Of a stretch of DNA of 64,000 bases, positions 9,281-18,576 are shown piece by piece (position 1 is the first letter of the stretch; each line of letters opens with the position of its first letter). This stretch comes from Synechococcus sp. MU1642 (GTDB lineage: Bacteria; Cyanobacteriota; Cyanobacteriia; PCC-6307; Cyanobiaceae): positions 62,001 to 126,000 of the forward strand of contig NZ_VTKZ01000004.1 of the NCBI RefSeq assembly GCF_020514115.1. The letters are read 5' to 3'. The notes under the pieces were generated by a model. It saw only the letters and a program-made list of their open reading frames with translations, had not been told where the DNA came from and searched no databases. The position numbers and the translations under genes were made by a program.

Positions 9281-10168
9281 ATGGAGATCCGCCGTCGTCC
9301 CCCCAACCCCAAGGTACGGGTGGCACATCTCGAATATGCGGTGCCCCACGACGACGAAGCACCTCGTCACATTCTCGAGAAAATTGTCTGGGAAAAAGAC
9401 CGTGAGATCGATATTGCTCGTGACAAGGTTCCCCTCGACAACCTGAAGCAGCAGATTGCCAAGCTTCCCCCCACGAAGGATTTCCTGGGGGCACTTCAGG
9501 CTGCCGCAACGAAACCAGCGGTGATTGCTGAGGTGAAAAAAGCGAGTCCCAGCAAAGGGGTGATTCGCGAGGATTTCGACCCGGTGGCGATTGCCAAGGC
9601 CTACGCAGCTGGCGGTGCAAGCTGCCTCTCGGTGCTTACCGACAAGACGTTTTTCCAGGGCGGGTTTGATGTCTTGGTGGAAGTGCGTCAGGCCGTCGAC
9701 CTGCCTTTGCTCTGCAAGGAGTTTGTGCTGAGTCCCTATCAGCTGTTTCAGGCCCGGGCGGCTGGCGCTGATGCGGTGCTTCTGATCGCTGCCATCCTGT
9801 CGGACCAGGATCTTCGCTATCTCAACAAGGCTGCGGCGGCGCTGGGCCTCACGGTGTTGGTGGAGGTACATGACGCCACCGAAATGGACCGTGTGCTCAG
9901 CATTGGTGGCTTCCCCTTGATCGGGATCAACAACCGTGATCTCGCCAGTTTCGAGACGGATCTAGCCACGACCGAGCGGCTGATGATTGACTTCAACGAC
10001 CGGTTGAACCAACAGGGGGCGCTGCTTGTGAGTGAATCGGGCCTGTTCAGCCGGGCCGATCTCGATCGGGTGCAAGCCGCCGGTGCGGGGGCTGTGCTGG
10101 TGGGAGAAGCCCTGATGCGGCAGCCGGATGTTGAAGCTGGTCTGATGCAGTTGATCGAGGCCGGTTAA
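9281..10168 (+). CDS. trpC: indole-3-glycerol phosphate synthase
   Basis: A 295-residue TIM barrel of tryptophan synthesis that closes the indole ring. The substrate lysine lies in [13 protein letters not shown], followed by [20 protein letters not shown] and the phosphate-binding end [12 protein letters not shown] and AVLVGEALM. The N-terminal 40 residues ([17 protein letters not shown]) form an extension common in cyanobacterial homologues. The gene is 39 bases downstream of lpdA on the same strand. Confidence 0.95.
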   Translation: MEIRRRPPNPKVRVAHLEYAVPHDDEAPRHILEKIVWEKDREIDIARDKVPLDNLKQQIAKLPPTKDFLGALQAAATKPAVIAEVKKASPSKGVIREDFDPVAIAKAYAAGGASCLSVLTDKTFFQGGFDVLVEVRQAVDLPLLCKEFVLSPYQLFQARAAGADAVLLIAAILSDQDLRYLNKAAAALGLTVLVEVHDATEMDRVLSIGGFPLIGINNRDLASFETDLATTERLMIDFNDRLNQQGALLVSESGLFSRADLDRVQAAGAGAVLVGEALMRQPDVEAGLMQLIEAG

Positions 10169-10207
10169 GGCCATTCGCTATCTCACTGCTGATGCAGAAT
10201 TGCAATA

Positions 10208-10891
10208 TTGAGGCGGTTCTTTGTGCTGATTAGCCTTTTGACCGGTATTGCAGCCGGGGCCGTTCATGTGGTGGGTGGTGCTGATCACCTGGTGGCGATG
10301 GCTCCCTTCTCTCTGAACAAGCCGTGGGCTGCCTTTCGTCACGGCTTGGCGTGGGGTGCCGGTCACTCCACCGGAGTTGTGGTTTTGGCGTTGATCGCCA
10401 TTGGTCTGAAAGACCTGGCCCATGTGGAGGCCATGTCGTCCTGGGCGGAATTCCTCGTGGGCGTTGCCCTGCTGGTGGTGGGTGCCCTGGCCGTACGCAC
10501 GGCCTTCGGGCTGAAACTGCACACCCATGAGCACCGCCACGACGGTGCCTCCGAGCATCGTCATCTTCACCTGCATGTGCACGGTGCCAGCAACCACCGT
10601 CGCCACGTCCATGCCTCCTCCGGCCTGGGTCTGCTGCATGGCCTGGCGGGGGCCAGCCACCTGCTCGCGGTGATCCCTGCTTTGGCTCTGCCGACCCACG
10701 CCGCTGTTGGCTATCTGGTGGCTTACCTGCTTGGATCCATCGGCGCCATGGTGGCTGTGGTGTCTGTGGTGTCGTTCCTCACCCTTCGCAGCGGTGCCCG
10801 GCTGATGCCCTTCATCGTGGGCGGTACGGGTGCTCTCTCGATTGTCACCGGGGCCATCTGGCTTCAGAAGACCTCACCGGCCCTGTTCTGA
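10208..10891 (+). CDS. nickel/cobalt permease-like membrane protein beside the Ni-SOD genes
   Basis: A 227-residue protein with about six hydrophobic segments. HVVGGADHLVAMAP lies in the first helix region and a His-rich loop is at about residues 98-140. GHSTGVVVLALIAIG and HGLAGASHLLAVIPALAL follow. HxxxxDH-type motifs in membrane helices are typical of nickel and cobalt permeases of the UreH/HupE/NiCoT type. It converges on sodX and sodN, so nickel supply for the dismutase is the likely role (inference). The start is TTG 10208; later starts would remove the metal motif. Confidence 0.7.
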   Translation: MRRFFVLISLLTGIAAGAVHVVGGADHLVAMAPFSLNKPWAAFRHGLAWGAGHSTGVVVLALIAIGLKDLAHVEAMSSWAEFLVGVALLVVGALAVRTAFGLKLHTHEHRHDGASEHRHLHLHVHGASNHRRHVHASSGLGLLHGLAGASHLLAVIPALALPTHAAVGYLVAYLLGSIGAMVAVVSVVSFLTLRSGARLMPFIVGGTGALSIVTGAIWLQKTSPALF

Positions 10892-11206
10892 TCTACCGCG
10901 CAGGAGCCGGCCTACCACCTCGCCAATCAATAGTTTTGTTGGCACCGCTCCCAATTGGCGGCTGTCGATGCTTTCGGCGGGGTTGTCTCCCAGCAACCAA
11001 AGCCCCGTTTCCTCAACGCTCTTCAGGCGCTTAATCAGGCGCAGCTTGCTTCGCTGCGGATGCCAGGTCACGACCACGGATCCCAGGCTGGGCGTGGGGT
11101 CCCGTCCCAGCCGTCTGACCAGAACCCGGTCTCCGGGTTCAAGGGTGGGCTGCATCGATCGTCCTTCGATCCGCAGCAGCAGCCGTCGCCCACAAAAAAG
11201 CAGCAA
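10874..11206 (-). CDS. sodX: nickel-type superoxide dismutase maturation protease
   Basis: A 110-residue S26-family signal-peptidase-like serine protease. The nucleophile is in EGRSMQPTL and the general-base lysine in LRLIKRL. It removes the NiSOD propeptide so that the N-terminal His can bind nickel. It lies 50 bases downstream of sodN on the same strand and overlaps the tail of the convergent permease by 18 bases. Confidence 0.9.
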   Translation of the reverse strand: MLLFCGRRLLLRIEGRSMQPTLEPGDRVLVRRLGRDPTPSLGSVVVTWHPQRSKLRLIKRLKSVEETGLWLLGDNPAESIDSRQLGAVPTKLLIGEVVGRLLRGRSEQGR

Positions 11207-11256
11207 CAGATCGCGAAGACCTGCTGCTGCGATGGGGGGAATGGTTCTGTTCGAAC

Positions 11257-11730
11257 TCAGGATGCGGTGACCCAGGCGTCGGAACGGCCCTTGGACTGCC
11301 AGAACATGCCGTGGATTTTTTCAACGGCAGCCATCAGTTCTTCTGCCTTGGCCTGATCGATGTTCACCTTGCAGGCGCTGCAGAGCTTGGCGGCTTTCCA
11401 GAAGGTGTCGTGCAGGTCAGGGAAGGTGGCCAGGTGATCGGGCTTGAAATAGTCGGTCCAGAGGATCAACAGCTCTTTCTTGGTCTTTTGTGCTTCCTCT
11501 TCTTTGATAGCGACGTAGCGGCCGAAGGTGTTGTTGTAAGCAGCCAGGGCAGCGGCGTCGCCAGCTGCGGGAGCTTCCAACGCCTTCAGCTTTTTGGTCA
11601 TCGACAGCACGGCTTCGGCTGCCACACGAGCGGAAGCCGGGTCGTACACGCCACAAGGACCGTCGCAATGGGCTTCTGCCACGGCAGCAGGGAGGGCACA
11701 TGCAAGGGCGGAAAGGGCCGAGCGCAGCAT
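11257..11730 (-). CDS. sodN: nickel superoxide dismutase
   Basis: A 157-residue precursor. After a 20-residue propeptide comes the nickel hook HCDGPCGVYDP, whose His1, Cys2 and Cys6 bind nickel, leaving a mature four-helix chain of about 137 residues. It dismutates superoxide without iron, as is usual in marine picocyanobacteria. The maturation protease lies directly downstream. Confidence 0.97.
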   Translation of the reverse strand: MLRSALSALACALPAAVAEAHCDGPCGVYDPASARVAAEAVLSMTKKLKALEAPAAGDAAALAAYNNTFGRYVAIKEEEAQKTKKELLILWTDYFKPDHLATFPDLHDTFWKAAKLCSACKVNIDQAKAEELMAAVEKIHGMFWQSKGRSDAWVTAS

Positions 11731-11772
11731 CGGTTCAGAGCGGAATTGGCTTGAGATGAGCCTAGCTTCCGC

Positions 11773-12372
11773 TCACTTCTTCACGTCGAGGAGTTCCACC
11801 TCAAAGATCAAGGTTGCGTTCGGGGGAATCACGCCACCGGCGCCTCGGGTTCCGTAGGCCAGGTCGGAGGGGATCACCAGCTTGCGCTTGCCGCCCACTT
11901 TCATCCCGGCGACGCCTTCATCCCAACCCTTGATCACCCGGCCAGCACCGAGGGGAAAGCTGAAGGGGGTGCCCCGGTCGTAGCTGGCATCGAACTGCAG
12001 TCCGTCTTCAAGGGTGCCGCGGTAGTGCACCACAACCGTTTGGCCGGGGGTGGCCTCTTCGCCGTTGCCAACCTCCAGCTCAATGATTTTCAGACCACTG
12101 GCTGTGATGGTGGTGTCAGGGGCATCGAGGGGGCCGCCGAGGGCTGAGGCGTCGGCGGGAGCGGAATCGTTGGCCATGGCGAAAAGAGTCGGGTTGGGGT
12201 CGTCAGGGTCAAGTTCGAAGCTCAACGCCTTTTGGGGTTTCGAAGCCTCGGTGCGAACGGCAGCCGGCTGCGCTGGGGCTGCGGAAACGGTGGAGGGGGC
12301 CACGATCTGGCTCACCAGAGCCAGGAGAAGGCAGGCCACGCAGATCGTTGTGCTGATGATGATGTCTCGCAC
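11773..12372 (-). CDS. FKBP-type peptidyl-prolyl cis-trans isomerase, membrane anchored
   Basis: A 199-residue protein. An N-terminal hydrophobic segment (about residues 5-28) acts as signal or anchor, and an Ala/Pro-rich linker follows. Residues 95-199 are a complete FKBP domain ([62 protein letters not shown]). It probably folds periplasmic or lumenal proteins. Confidence 0.92.
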   Translation of the reverse strand: MRDIIISTTICVACLLLALVSQIVAPSTVSAAPAQPAAVRTEASKPQKALSFELDPDDPNPTLFAMANDSAPADASALGGPLDAPDTTITASGLKIIELEVGNGEEATPGQTVVVHYRGTLEDGLQFDASYDRGTPFSFPLGAGRVIKGWDEGVAGMKVGGKRKLVIPSDLAYGTRGAGGVIPPNATLIFEVELLDVKK

Positions 12373-12423
12373 GGAAAGGCTTCTGTTACGTCGATTCTGA
12401 CCTCCGGTCCGCGGCGTTGGCGT

Positions 12424-12753
12424 TCATTCAGGGCGGTTCATCTGCCGCAGCTGTTGCTCGAGGCGATCAATCCGGCCGCGCAGCTCATCCACTTCCTTCT
12501 GGCTGGGTACGCCAAAGTCCTGGAGCAGGTTGTCGCGGTTGCGTTCCAGGTTGCGCCCCATCTGCTGTTCGAGTTCGGGGGTTTCACCGCGGAGGGCCTT
12601 AAGCACGTCGTCCACCAGAGCGGACGCTTCATTGGGATCCAGCCGTCCACTGTTCACCCAGTTCTGGGTAACGCCGCGTAGATGGTCAGCAACGAGGGTG
12701 GTTGTGCCCAGGCCGCGGAGCAGCAGTTGCTGAAGAGGATTCGCGGCATCCAT
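12424..12753 (-). CDS. small coiled-coil protein of unknown function
   Basis: A 109-residue protein with ATG at 12753. The N-terminal half is amphipathic, and the C-terminal 25 residues (KEVDELRGRIDRLEQQLRQ) form a clear heptad coiled coil. The layout recalls phasin-like or poly(3-hydroxyalkanoate)-associated proteins, but that link is weak. A longer frame upstream overlaps the divergent lnt gene and is not preferred. Confidence 0.75.
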   Translation of the reverse strand: MDAANPLQQLLLRGLGTTTLVADHLRGVTQNWVNSGRLDPNEASALVDDVLKALRGETPELEQQMGRNLERNRDNLLQDFGVPSQKEVDELRGRIDRLEQQLRQMNRPE

Positions 12754-12806
12754 GGCGACAGGTGGGCGGGTCCGATCCAGGATGCCTTCGGCCGGGACTG
12801 CTGACC

Positions 12807-14222
12807 ATGGGAAATCACCAACTGCAGGCCGGATCGCGGGCGCTGCTTGGCGGCGTCTTTGCAGGCGTGGCTCCATCCCTTGGCGGGCCATTGCTGATGG
12901 TCCCCGCCCTGGCGCTGCTCTGGTCTGTCGTTGAGCGTCCCAGGTGGTCGGCGGGCTGGGGACTGCTGGCTGTTTTGGTCAGCCACCGTTGGTTGCTGGC
13001 CTTGCATCCACTCACCTGGATGGGTGTTCCCGCCTGGCTCAGCATGCCGGTGGCGCTGGCCCTCTGGCTGGCCTGCGGGAGCCTTGCCGCTCTGCTCTTG
13101 GCCGGATGGTCTGTGCTGGCGCGGCGGCTGCCTCGCCGCTGGCCGCGTCTTGTGCGGCTGGTGCTGTTGGCCGGGCTCTGGGCTCTGGCTGAAGTGGTGC
13201 TGTCGGGGTCGCCGCTGTTCTGGATCGGCGTCGGCGGCACCACCCTGCCTTGGGACCGTCCTTTAGCGGGGTTGGCCCGCTGGTTCGGTTCCGGAGGGCT
13301 GACATTTCTGCAGTTGTGCTGGGCCTGTTGCCTTCTGACGCTGTTCGAGCAACCCGCTGCCTGGCGTCGCTGGGGCTTGCTCGGATTGGCCAGTGTTCTT
13401 CTGGCCCATGGCTTGGGGAGCTGGCTGTTGTTGGCGCCCCCGCCGCCGGTCGGCTCCTTTGCTCTGGGGGTTTGGCAACCCGCCGTCCCCACACGAGAAA
13501 AATTCGATCTGGAGCGTCAACAGGCGCTTCCAGAAGCTCTGGTGGATGCGATGCGTCAGCTGGAGCCAAACAATCCAGCTGCTGTGGTGGCTCCGGAAGG
13601 AGCGCTGCCGGCGCGTTTTCAGCTGCCAGCCGATGCTCCAGCCATCCCCCTGATCAGTGGCGGTTTTCGTTGGGTGCGGGGTCAGCAACGCAGTTCTTTG
13701 CTGCTGTACGAGCCGCAGGCCCGTTCTCCTGTTCCCTTGGCTGATAAGCACCGTTTGGTGCCGATCGGGGAATGGATCCCGCCCCTTCCCGCCGGGCTGA
13801 CGGCGGGACTGTCTGCGGTGGGTGGATTGTCCCCCGGTCCGGCTTCAAGAACGATGGCGGTGGTTGAACCCCCTGCGGCCGTAGCGATCTGCTATGAAAT
13901 CGCCGATGGTCTGGCTCTGGCGCGCGCCGCTGCCGATGGTGCGACCTGGCTCCTTGCCATTGCCAATCTGGATCCCTATCCGCTTCAGCTGCAAAACCAG
14001 TTTCTGGCGCTGGCGCAGTTACGGGCTATCGAGACAGGACGGGATCTCCTCAGCGTTGGCAACACGGGCCCCACGGCGCTGATTTCGGCCAATGGGTCTG
14101 TGCAGTGGTTGCTTTCGCCTGAGGCCCCGGGCGTCGCCGAGGCCGTTGTTCAGGTCCGCCAGCGCGTCACTCCCTATTCGCGTTGGATCAGCCCGCCACC
14201 GAGAACAGTTTCACCGTCGTAG
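12807..14222 (+). CDS. lnt: apolipoprotein N-acyltransferase
   Basis: A 471-residue inner-membrane enzyme that N-acylates lipoproteins. The first 200 residues carry five or six hydrophobic helices. The nitrilase domain follows with the catalytic Glu (VAPEGALP), Lys ([13 protein letters not shown]) and Cys (AICYEIAD). ATG 12807 (MGNHQLQAG) is chosen over an upstream frame lacking hydrophobic sequence. Its last 49 bases overlap the 3' end of mnmA. Confidence 0.9.
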   Translation: MGNHQLQAGSRALLGGVFAGVAPSLGGPLLMVPALALLWSVVERPRWSAGWGLLAVLVSHRWLLALHPLTWMGVPAWLSMPVALALWLACGSLAALLLAGWSVLARRLPRRWPRLVRLVLLAGLWALAEVVLSGSPLFWIGVGGTTLPWDRPLAGLARWFGSGGLTFLQLCWACCLLTLFEQPAAWRRWGLLGLASVLLAHGLGSWLLLAPPPPVGSFALGVWQPAVPTREKFDLERQQALPEALVDAMRQLEPNNPAAVVAPEGALPARFQLPADAPAIPLISGGFRWVRGQQRSSLLLYEPQARSPVPLADKHRLVPIGEWIPPLPAGLTAGLSAVGGLSPGPASRTMAVVEPPAAVAICYEIADGLALARAAADGATWLLAIANLDPYPLQLQNQFLALAQLRAIETGRDLLSVGNTGPTALISANGSVQWLLSPEAPGVAEAVVQVRQRVTPYSRWISPPPRTVSPS

Positions 14223-15325
14223 AAGACAGCCGCCTGGCCTGGTGTGATCGAGAACTGCTCCTCCTCAAAGCTGAGACGGCAGCGATAGGGCCGCTCTCGC
14301 TGCTGATCTGCCTCGGTGGTCGGGAGGGGTGAAAGCTCCGCATGCACCGGCGAACTCCGGTAGCGCACCTGCACCTCAACGGTTTGCGGCGCCTCGATCG
14401 GGTCAATCGAGACCCAGTTCACCGCGCCCACCACGCAGCCGTCTCGGCCGGCTTCGGCCCGTGGTGCGACGACCACTCGATTCATCGCAGCGTCAAGGCG
14501 GATGACGTGAAGGGGCTCGCGCCAGGCCACCCCGAGACCTTTGCGCTGACCGATGGTGAAGTGTTCAATGCCATCGTGCTCGCCCACAACGGTCCCGTCC
14601 GCCAGCACGATTTCCCCCTGCCTCGGTGGCAGATAGGCATCCAGGAACGCTCTCATTGATCCGTGGTGGTCTGCCAGGCAAAGATCCTGGCTCTCCGGTT
14701 TTTTTGCGGTGCGCAGACCGTGTCGGGCGGCTTCGAGCCGCGTGTCGGGTTTGGTCAGTTCCCCCAGGGGAAAAACGATGCGCCCCAAAACGTCCTGGGG
14801 CAGGTCATAGAGGAAATAGCTCTGGTCTTTGCGGGTATCGAGGCCCCGCAAAAGCTGATGTCGACCTTTATCGCCGCCATGGCGTATTCGGGCGTAGTGG
14901 CCGGTAGCTATTCGGGGCAGCTTGCGCTCTTGCAGAGCCCAATCGAGCATCGGTCCAAATTTCACCGATCGATTGCACTGGGAGCAGGGCAATGGGGTGA
15001 TCCCATCGCGATAGCCATCCACCAGCCGTTGAACGATCTCCTGTTGAAACGTCTCCCGCGTATCCACCACGTGGTGGGGAATGCCCAGTTGTTCACAGAT
15101 GCCGGCCGCATCTACCAGCCCCTCGGCGCAACAGGCCCCTTTCCCGCTCATCAGCCAGAGCGTCAGGCCTTCCACCTGCCAGCCCGCCTCCACCAGCAGC
15201 GCAGCAGTTAGAGAACTGTCAACGCCTCCAGAGAGACCAACGGCCACGCGATGGTCCCCAGGCCATTGCCGGAGGCGCTCAAGAGCAGCTTCTCCAGCGC
15301 TGGTTGTGGTGGATCCGACGGCCAT
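14174..15325 (-). CDS. mnmA: tRNA-specific 2-thiouridylase
   Basis: A 383-residue enzyme that thiolates U34 of tRNAs for Lys, Glu and Gln. The ATP PP-loop is [12 protein letters not shown]. The catalytic cysteines are in [13 protein letters not shown] and in [11 protein letters not shown]. The ATG at 15325 ([11 protein letters not shown]) is preferred; a GTG at 15403 would extend it into the decayed divergent gene. The 3' end overlaps lnt. Confidence 0.94.
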   Translation of the reverse strand: MAVGSTTTSAGEAALERLRQWPGDHRVAVGLSGGVDSSLTAALLVEAGWQVEGLTLWLMSGKGACCAEGLVDAAGICEQLGIPHHVVDTRETFQQEIVQRLVDGYRDGITPLPCSQCNRSVKFGPMLDWALQERKLPRIATGHYARIRHGGDKGRHQLLRGLDTRKDQSYFLYDLPQDVLGRIVFPLGELTKPDTRLEAARHGLRTAKKPESQDLCLADHHGSMRAFLDAYLPPRQGEIVLADGTVVGEHDGIEHFTIGQRKGLGVAWREPLHVIRLDAAMNRVVVAPRAEAGRDGCVVGAVNWVSIDPIEAPQTVEVQVRYRSSPVHAELSPLPTTEADQQRERPYRCRLSFEEEQFSITPGQAAVFYDGETVLGGGLIQRE

Positions 15326-15394
15326 GGGCGGCGCAGGAAGTTCTCTCCATAGTGAGGTCCCGGCAACCTGCAACTGGTGTGGCCTCCCGCTGAT

Positions 15395-16150
15395 GCCGAT
15401 CACTTACTGGTAGGTGCAGTGTCCATGGGCGCCGCGGAACAGAGGTTGTTCGACAGCGGAATGCCCGTCGCTGCCTGGTGGTGGCGGGCAGTGATCACTG
15501 CGGCTCATCTGGCGCTGCGGGGGGCCATGGCCAGTGGCTGCGGCTGCGTTTAGGCAGTTGTACCGCCTCGTCTTCAATCCAGCTGGTGGCAGGTTTTGCC
15601 GGAGGTGATGCAACTAAAGGATGGGGTTGATATCAGAGTGTCTGGCTGCGGTTTTGGTCGTTCCCGGTCTGGGGGAGTCCAGTCATTGGTCGAACCAGTG
15701 GTCGGAGCAGATGCTCAGCGTTGCCGGTTTGCTAGTGCTCGATGCCGATGGCATTAATGGGCTGGCGGCCAGTCCGGAGGGGTGGCGTTGGTTGTTAAAG
15801 CGGCAGGGGCCGACCTGGCTGACGCCCCATGCGGCCGAGTTTGCGCGGTTGTTCCCAGACTGTGGATCGCGTGATGCGCTGGAAAGGGCGATTTCCGCAG
15901 CCCGCTGCAGCGGTTGTTGCATTTTGCTGGAGGGAGCGCATTCCGTGCTGGCGGATCCATCGGGTGCGGCGGCGGTGTTGACAGGCACGACCCCTCGGGT
16001 GGCCCGCACCGGCCTTGGTGACCTGATAGCCGGTTTTGCCACCGGTTGAGGCGCCCAGGCGGTTGCAGCCCAGCATCAACCTGGATTGGAGAGCTTCTCT
16101 GCCGCTGCGTCTTTGCATGGTTTTGCGGCATCTCGTGCTCACTCCAGCGA
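15395..16150 (+). pseudogene. decayed bifunctional NAD(P)HX epimerase/dehydratase (YjeF/NnrDE) gene
   Basis: Pieces of the family appear in order but in shifting frames. The epimerase N-terminus (MGAAEQRLFDSGMPVAA from 15425) jumps straight to the start of the dehydratase domain (LVVAGSDHCG, then HLALRGAMASGCG in another frame, a TAG, then WQVLPEV). From 15621 a frame of 142 residues gives VLVVPGLG, LLVLDADGING, LTPHAAEFARLFP and RTGLGDLIAGFATG. It ends in TGA 16047, after which the homologous sequence continues in frame (AVAAQHQ, AASLHGFAAS). There is thus a large internal deletion, frameshifts and two stops. NAD(P)HX repair from this locus must be lost. Confidence 0.82.
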
Positions 16151-16411
16151 TGCTTCAACAATTGCGGATTGTTTGAAAATCAATACAGCGCAGTGTCAGA
16201 AAAAGCAAACAACGATGTTCAACGAAGTCTGAACTAATGATTCGTTTTGATTGCCTCGTCATCCAGGTCTCAAAAAAGCTTTTCTTGGGTTTTGAATCTT
16301 TTGCAAATATGAAATGTTGCGGTTTGCTGTTCTAAACCTGAAGGGTTGCTGAAAACACATCGACATTCTTTCTGTTCGTAGGAAAGTCATTTCACTTCCG
16401 CAGCACCCAAG
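16151..16411. other. AT-rich intergenic region upstream of the sigma factor gene
   Basis: Apart from the last fading codons of the pseudogene, I see no gene here. The stretch is notably AT-rich compared with its neighbours and should carry the sigma factor promoter. I cannot fix a -10/-35 pair with confidence. Confidence 0.5.
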
Positions 16412-17350
16412 GTGTCCACAGCTTCCAAGCCGCTGGAGACGCAACGCCGGCGCAGCAGCGACCCAGTCAGTTGGTATCTCGCCACCATCGGCAGAATTCC
16501 ACTACTGACACCAGCTGAAGAAATCGAACTGGGCAATCAGGTGCAGGCCATGATGGCCCTCACCGAAGACGGTTCCCGTGAGTTCAAGGATGGAGAACTC
16601 ACCACGCCACAGCGCCGGCTTTTGAGGATCGGTCGCCGCGCCAAAGAGCGGATGATGAAGGCCAACCTTCGTCTTGTTGTCAGCGTTGCCAAGAAATATC
16701 AAGGCAAAGGCCTGGAGTTACTCGACTTGATTCAGGAGGGCTCCCTCGGGCTTGAACGTGCTGTAGAGAAATTTGATCCCACCCGGGGGTACAAGTTCTC
16801 CACCTACGCCTTCTGGTGGATCCGCCAGAGCATGACCCGCGCCATTGCCTGCCAGTCGCGCACGATCCGGCTTCCTGTTCATCTCAGTGAGCGGCTCACC
16901 ACGATCCGCAAGGTCAGTCTTGATCTGGCTCACAAGCTCGGCGCCATGCCCAGCCGTGTAGAGATCGCAGAAGCCATGGATATCCCCTTGGATGAACTGG
17001 ATTCGCTGCTGCGTCAGGCCCTCACCACCAGCAGCCTGGATGCTCCCGTTAATGGCGAGGAGGGGCGCAGCTTCTTAGGGGATCTGATCGCTGATTCATC
17101 CCTCGATGAACCGCTCGATATCGTGGAACAGCGGATTCATCACGAACAGCTGGGCCGCTGGCTGAGTCACTTGAGCGAACAGGAGCAGCACGTCCTGCGC
17201 ATGCGCTTCGGGCTTGAGGGTAACGAGCGTCACACGTTGGCCGAAATCGGACGTCTGATGGAGGTGTCCCGCGAGCGGGTGCGTCAGGTTGAACTCAAAG
17301 CGTTACGGAAGCTTCGCAACCTCACCCGTCGTCTTCCGAGCGGCATCTGA
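16412..17350 (+). CDS. group 2 RNA polymerase sigma-70 factor
   Basis: A 312-residue sigma factor starting at GTG 16412. Region 1.2 is DPVSWYLATIGRIPLLTPAEE and region 2 is EGSLGLERAVEKFDPTRGYKFSTYAFWWIRQ, with core-binding and -10 recognition residues. Region 3 follows, and the region 4 helix-turn-helix ends LMEVSRERVRQVELKALRKL. It lacks the long region 1.1 of the principal factor, so it is a non-essential group 2 type used in stress or circadian adjustment (family knowledge). Confidence 0.93.
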   Translation: MSTASKPLETQRRRSSDPVSWYLATIGRIPLLTPAEEIELGNQVQAMMALTEDGSREFKDGELTTPQRRLLRIGRRAKERMMKANLRLVVSVAKKYQGKGLELLDLIQEGSLGLERAVEKFDPTRGYKFSTYAFWWIRQSMTRAIACQSRTIRLPVHLSERLTTIRKVSLDLAHKLGAMPSRVEIAEAMDIPLDELDSLLRQALTTSSLDAPVNGEEGRSFLGDLIADSSLDEPLDIVEQRIHHEQLGRWLSHLSEQEQHVLRMRFGLEGNERHTLAEIGRLMEVSRERVRQVELKALRKLRNLTRRLPSGI

Positions 17351-17395
17351 GCCACCTCGGTACACGATGGACATAACAGATTCAGTTCAGCTGAA

Positions 17396-18487
17396 TCAGT
17401 CTTCCGCCCAGATGTAGCGGGTCAGTTCCGAGGGGTCTGGCTCGGGTGCGGAGAGGGCAAAGTCAACGCAGTCTTGAACGATGCTGTCGATGTCCTTTTC
17501 GATCGCGCGCAGTTCATCGCTGTTCACCAGACCCGCTTCAGTCAGGTCCCGCTCGAGCGCTTTGAGGGGATCACGCTTGGCCCAGAACTGCTTTTCCTCC
17601 TCCGCTCGCAGTTCGTCCGGGTCAGCCAGGGAATGACCGCGGAAGCGATAGGTCAGGCACTCCAGCAAGGTCGGCCCTTCACCCGCTCTGGCTCGTTCCA
17701 CTGCGCGTTGGGCCGCTGCCCGCACCGCTAGAACGTCCATGCCGTCGACTTCCTCTCCGGCCATGCCGAAGGAACTGGCCTTCCGCCAGATCTCCGGGTC
17801 ACTGGTGGCCCGGTCGTGGGCCATACCGATGGCCCACTTGTTGTTTTCGACCACGAAAATGATCGGCAGCTTCCACAGCTGCGCCATGTTCATGCACTCG
17901 AAGAACTGACCGTTGTTGCAGGTTCCATCGCCGAAGAATGCAGCTGTCACGGCGTTGCTGGAGGCATCACCGAGTGCGTCACGCTTGTAGCGGCTGGTGA
18001 AGGCAGATCCGAGTGCCACGGGAATGCCTTCGGCGATGAAGGCAAATCCCCCCAGGAGGTGATGCTCCTTGGAGAAGAGGTGCATCGAACCCCCGCGACC
18101 CTTGCTGCAACCGGTCTCCTTGCCGAAGAGTTCGCTCATGACTTCGCGGGCAGGCACGCCGGCACTCAAAGCATGCACGTGGTCGCGATAGGTGCTGCAG
18201 AACCAGTCGTGCTGCCGCTTCATCGCACCGATCACACCTGTGCTGACCGCTTCCTGACCGTTGTAGAGGTGCACGAAACCAAACATCTTGCCCCGGTAAT
18301 ACATCTCGGCGCATTTGTCCTCAAAGCGCCGGCCCAGGGTCATGTCTCTGTAGAGGTCCAAACCGGTGTCCCGGTCCACGGTGGCCCGTTGTGCCGTGAC
18401 CAGTTTGGAAAGCCGTTCGGCATGGGGACCAGCAGTCGCAGTGCCAATCGGAGCGGAATCGACAGCGAGGTCCTGACCCATGTCCAC
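17396..18487 (-). CDS. pdhA: pyruvate dehydrogenase E1 component, alpha subunit
   Basis: A 363-residue thiamine-diphosphate enzyme that feeds acetyl-CoA synthesis. Motifs are [26 protein letters not shown], the ThDP/Mg motif [12 protein letters not shown]...NNKWAIG, and the phosphorylation-loop-like [15 protein letters not shown]. The beta subunit is not adjacent. It is divergent from ftn2. Confidence 0.95.
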   Translation of the reverse strand: MDMGQDLAVDSAPIGTATAGPHAERLSKLVTAQRATVDRDTGLDLYRDMTLGRRFEDKCAEMYYRGKMFGFVHLYNGQEAVSTGVIGAMKRQHDWFCSTYRDHVHALSAGVPAREVMSELFGKETGCSKGRGGSMHLFSKEHHLLGGFAFIAEGIPVALGSAFTSRYKRDALGDASSNAVTAAFFGDGTCNNGQFFECMNMAQLWKLPIIFVVENNKWAIGMAHDRATSDPEIWRKASSFGMAGEEVDGMDVLAVRAAAQRAVERARAGEGPTLLECLTYRFRGHSLADPDELRAEEEKQFWAKRDPLKALERDLTEAGLVNSDELRAIEKDIDSIVQDCVDFALSAPEPDPSELTRYIWAED

Positions 18488-18576
18488 CTAAGGGATTGCG
18501 CTCAACTTTAAGGGCCCACCGATGAGCGATGGGCAAAACCCCAGACACTGACTAAGATCCGCGTCTCCTCGCAGCG

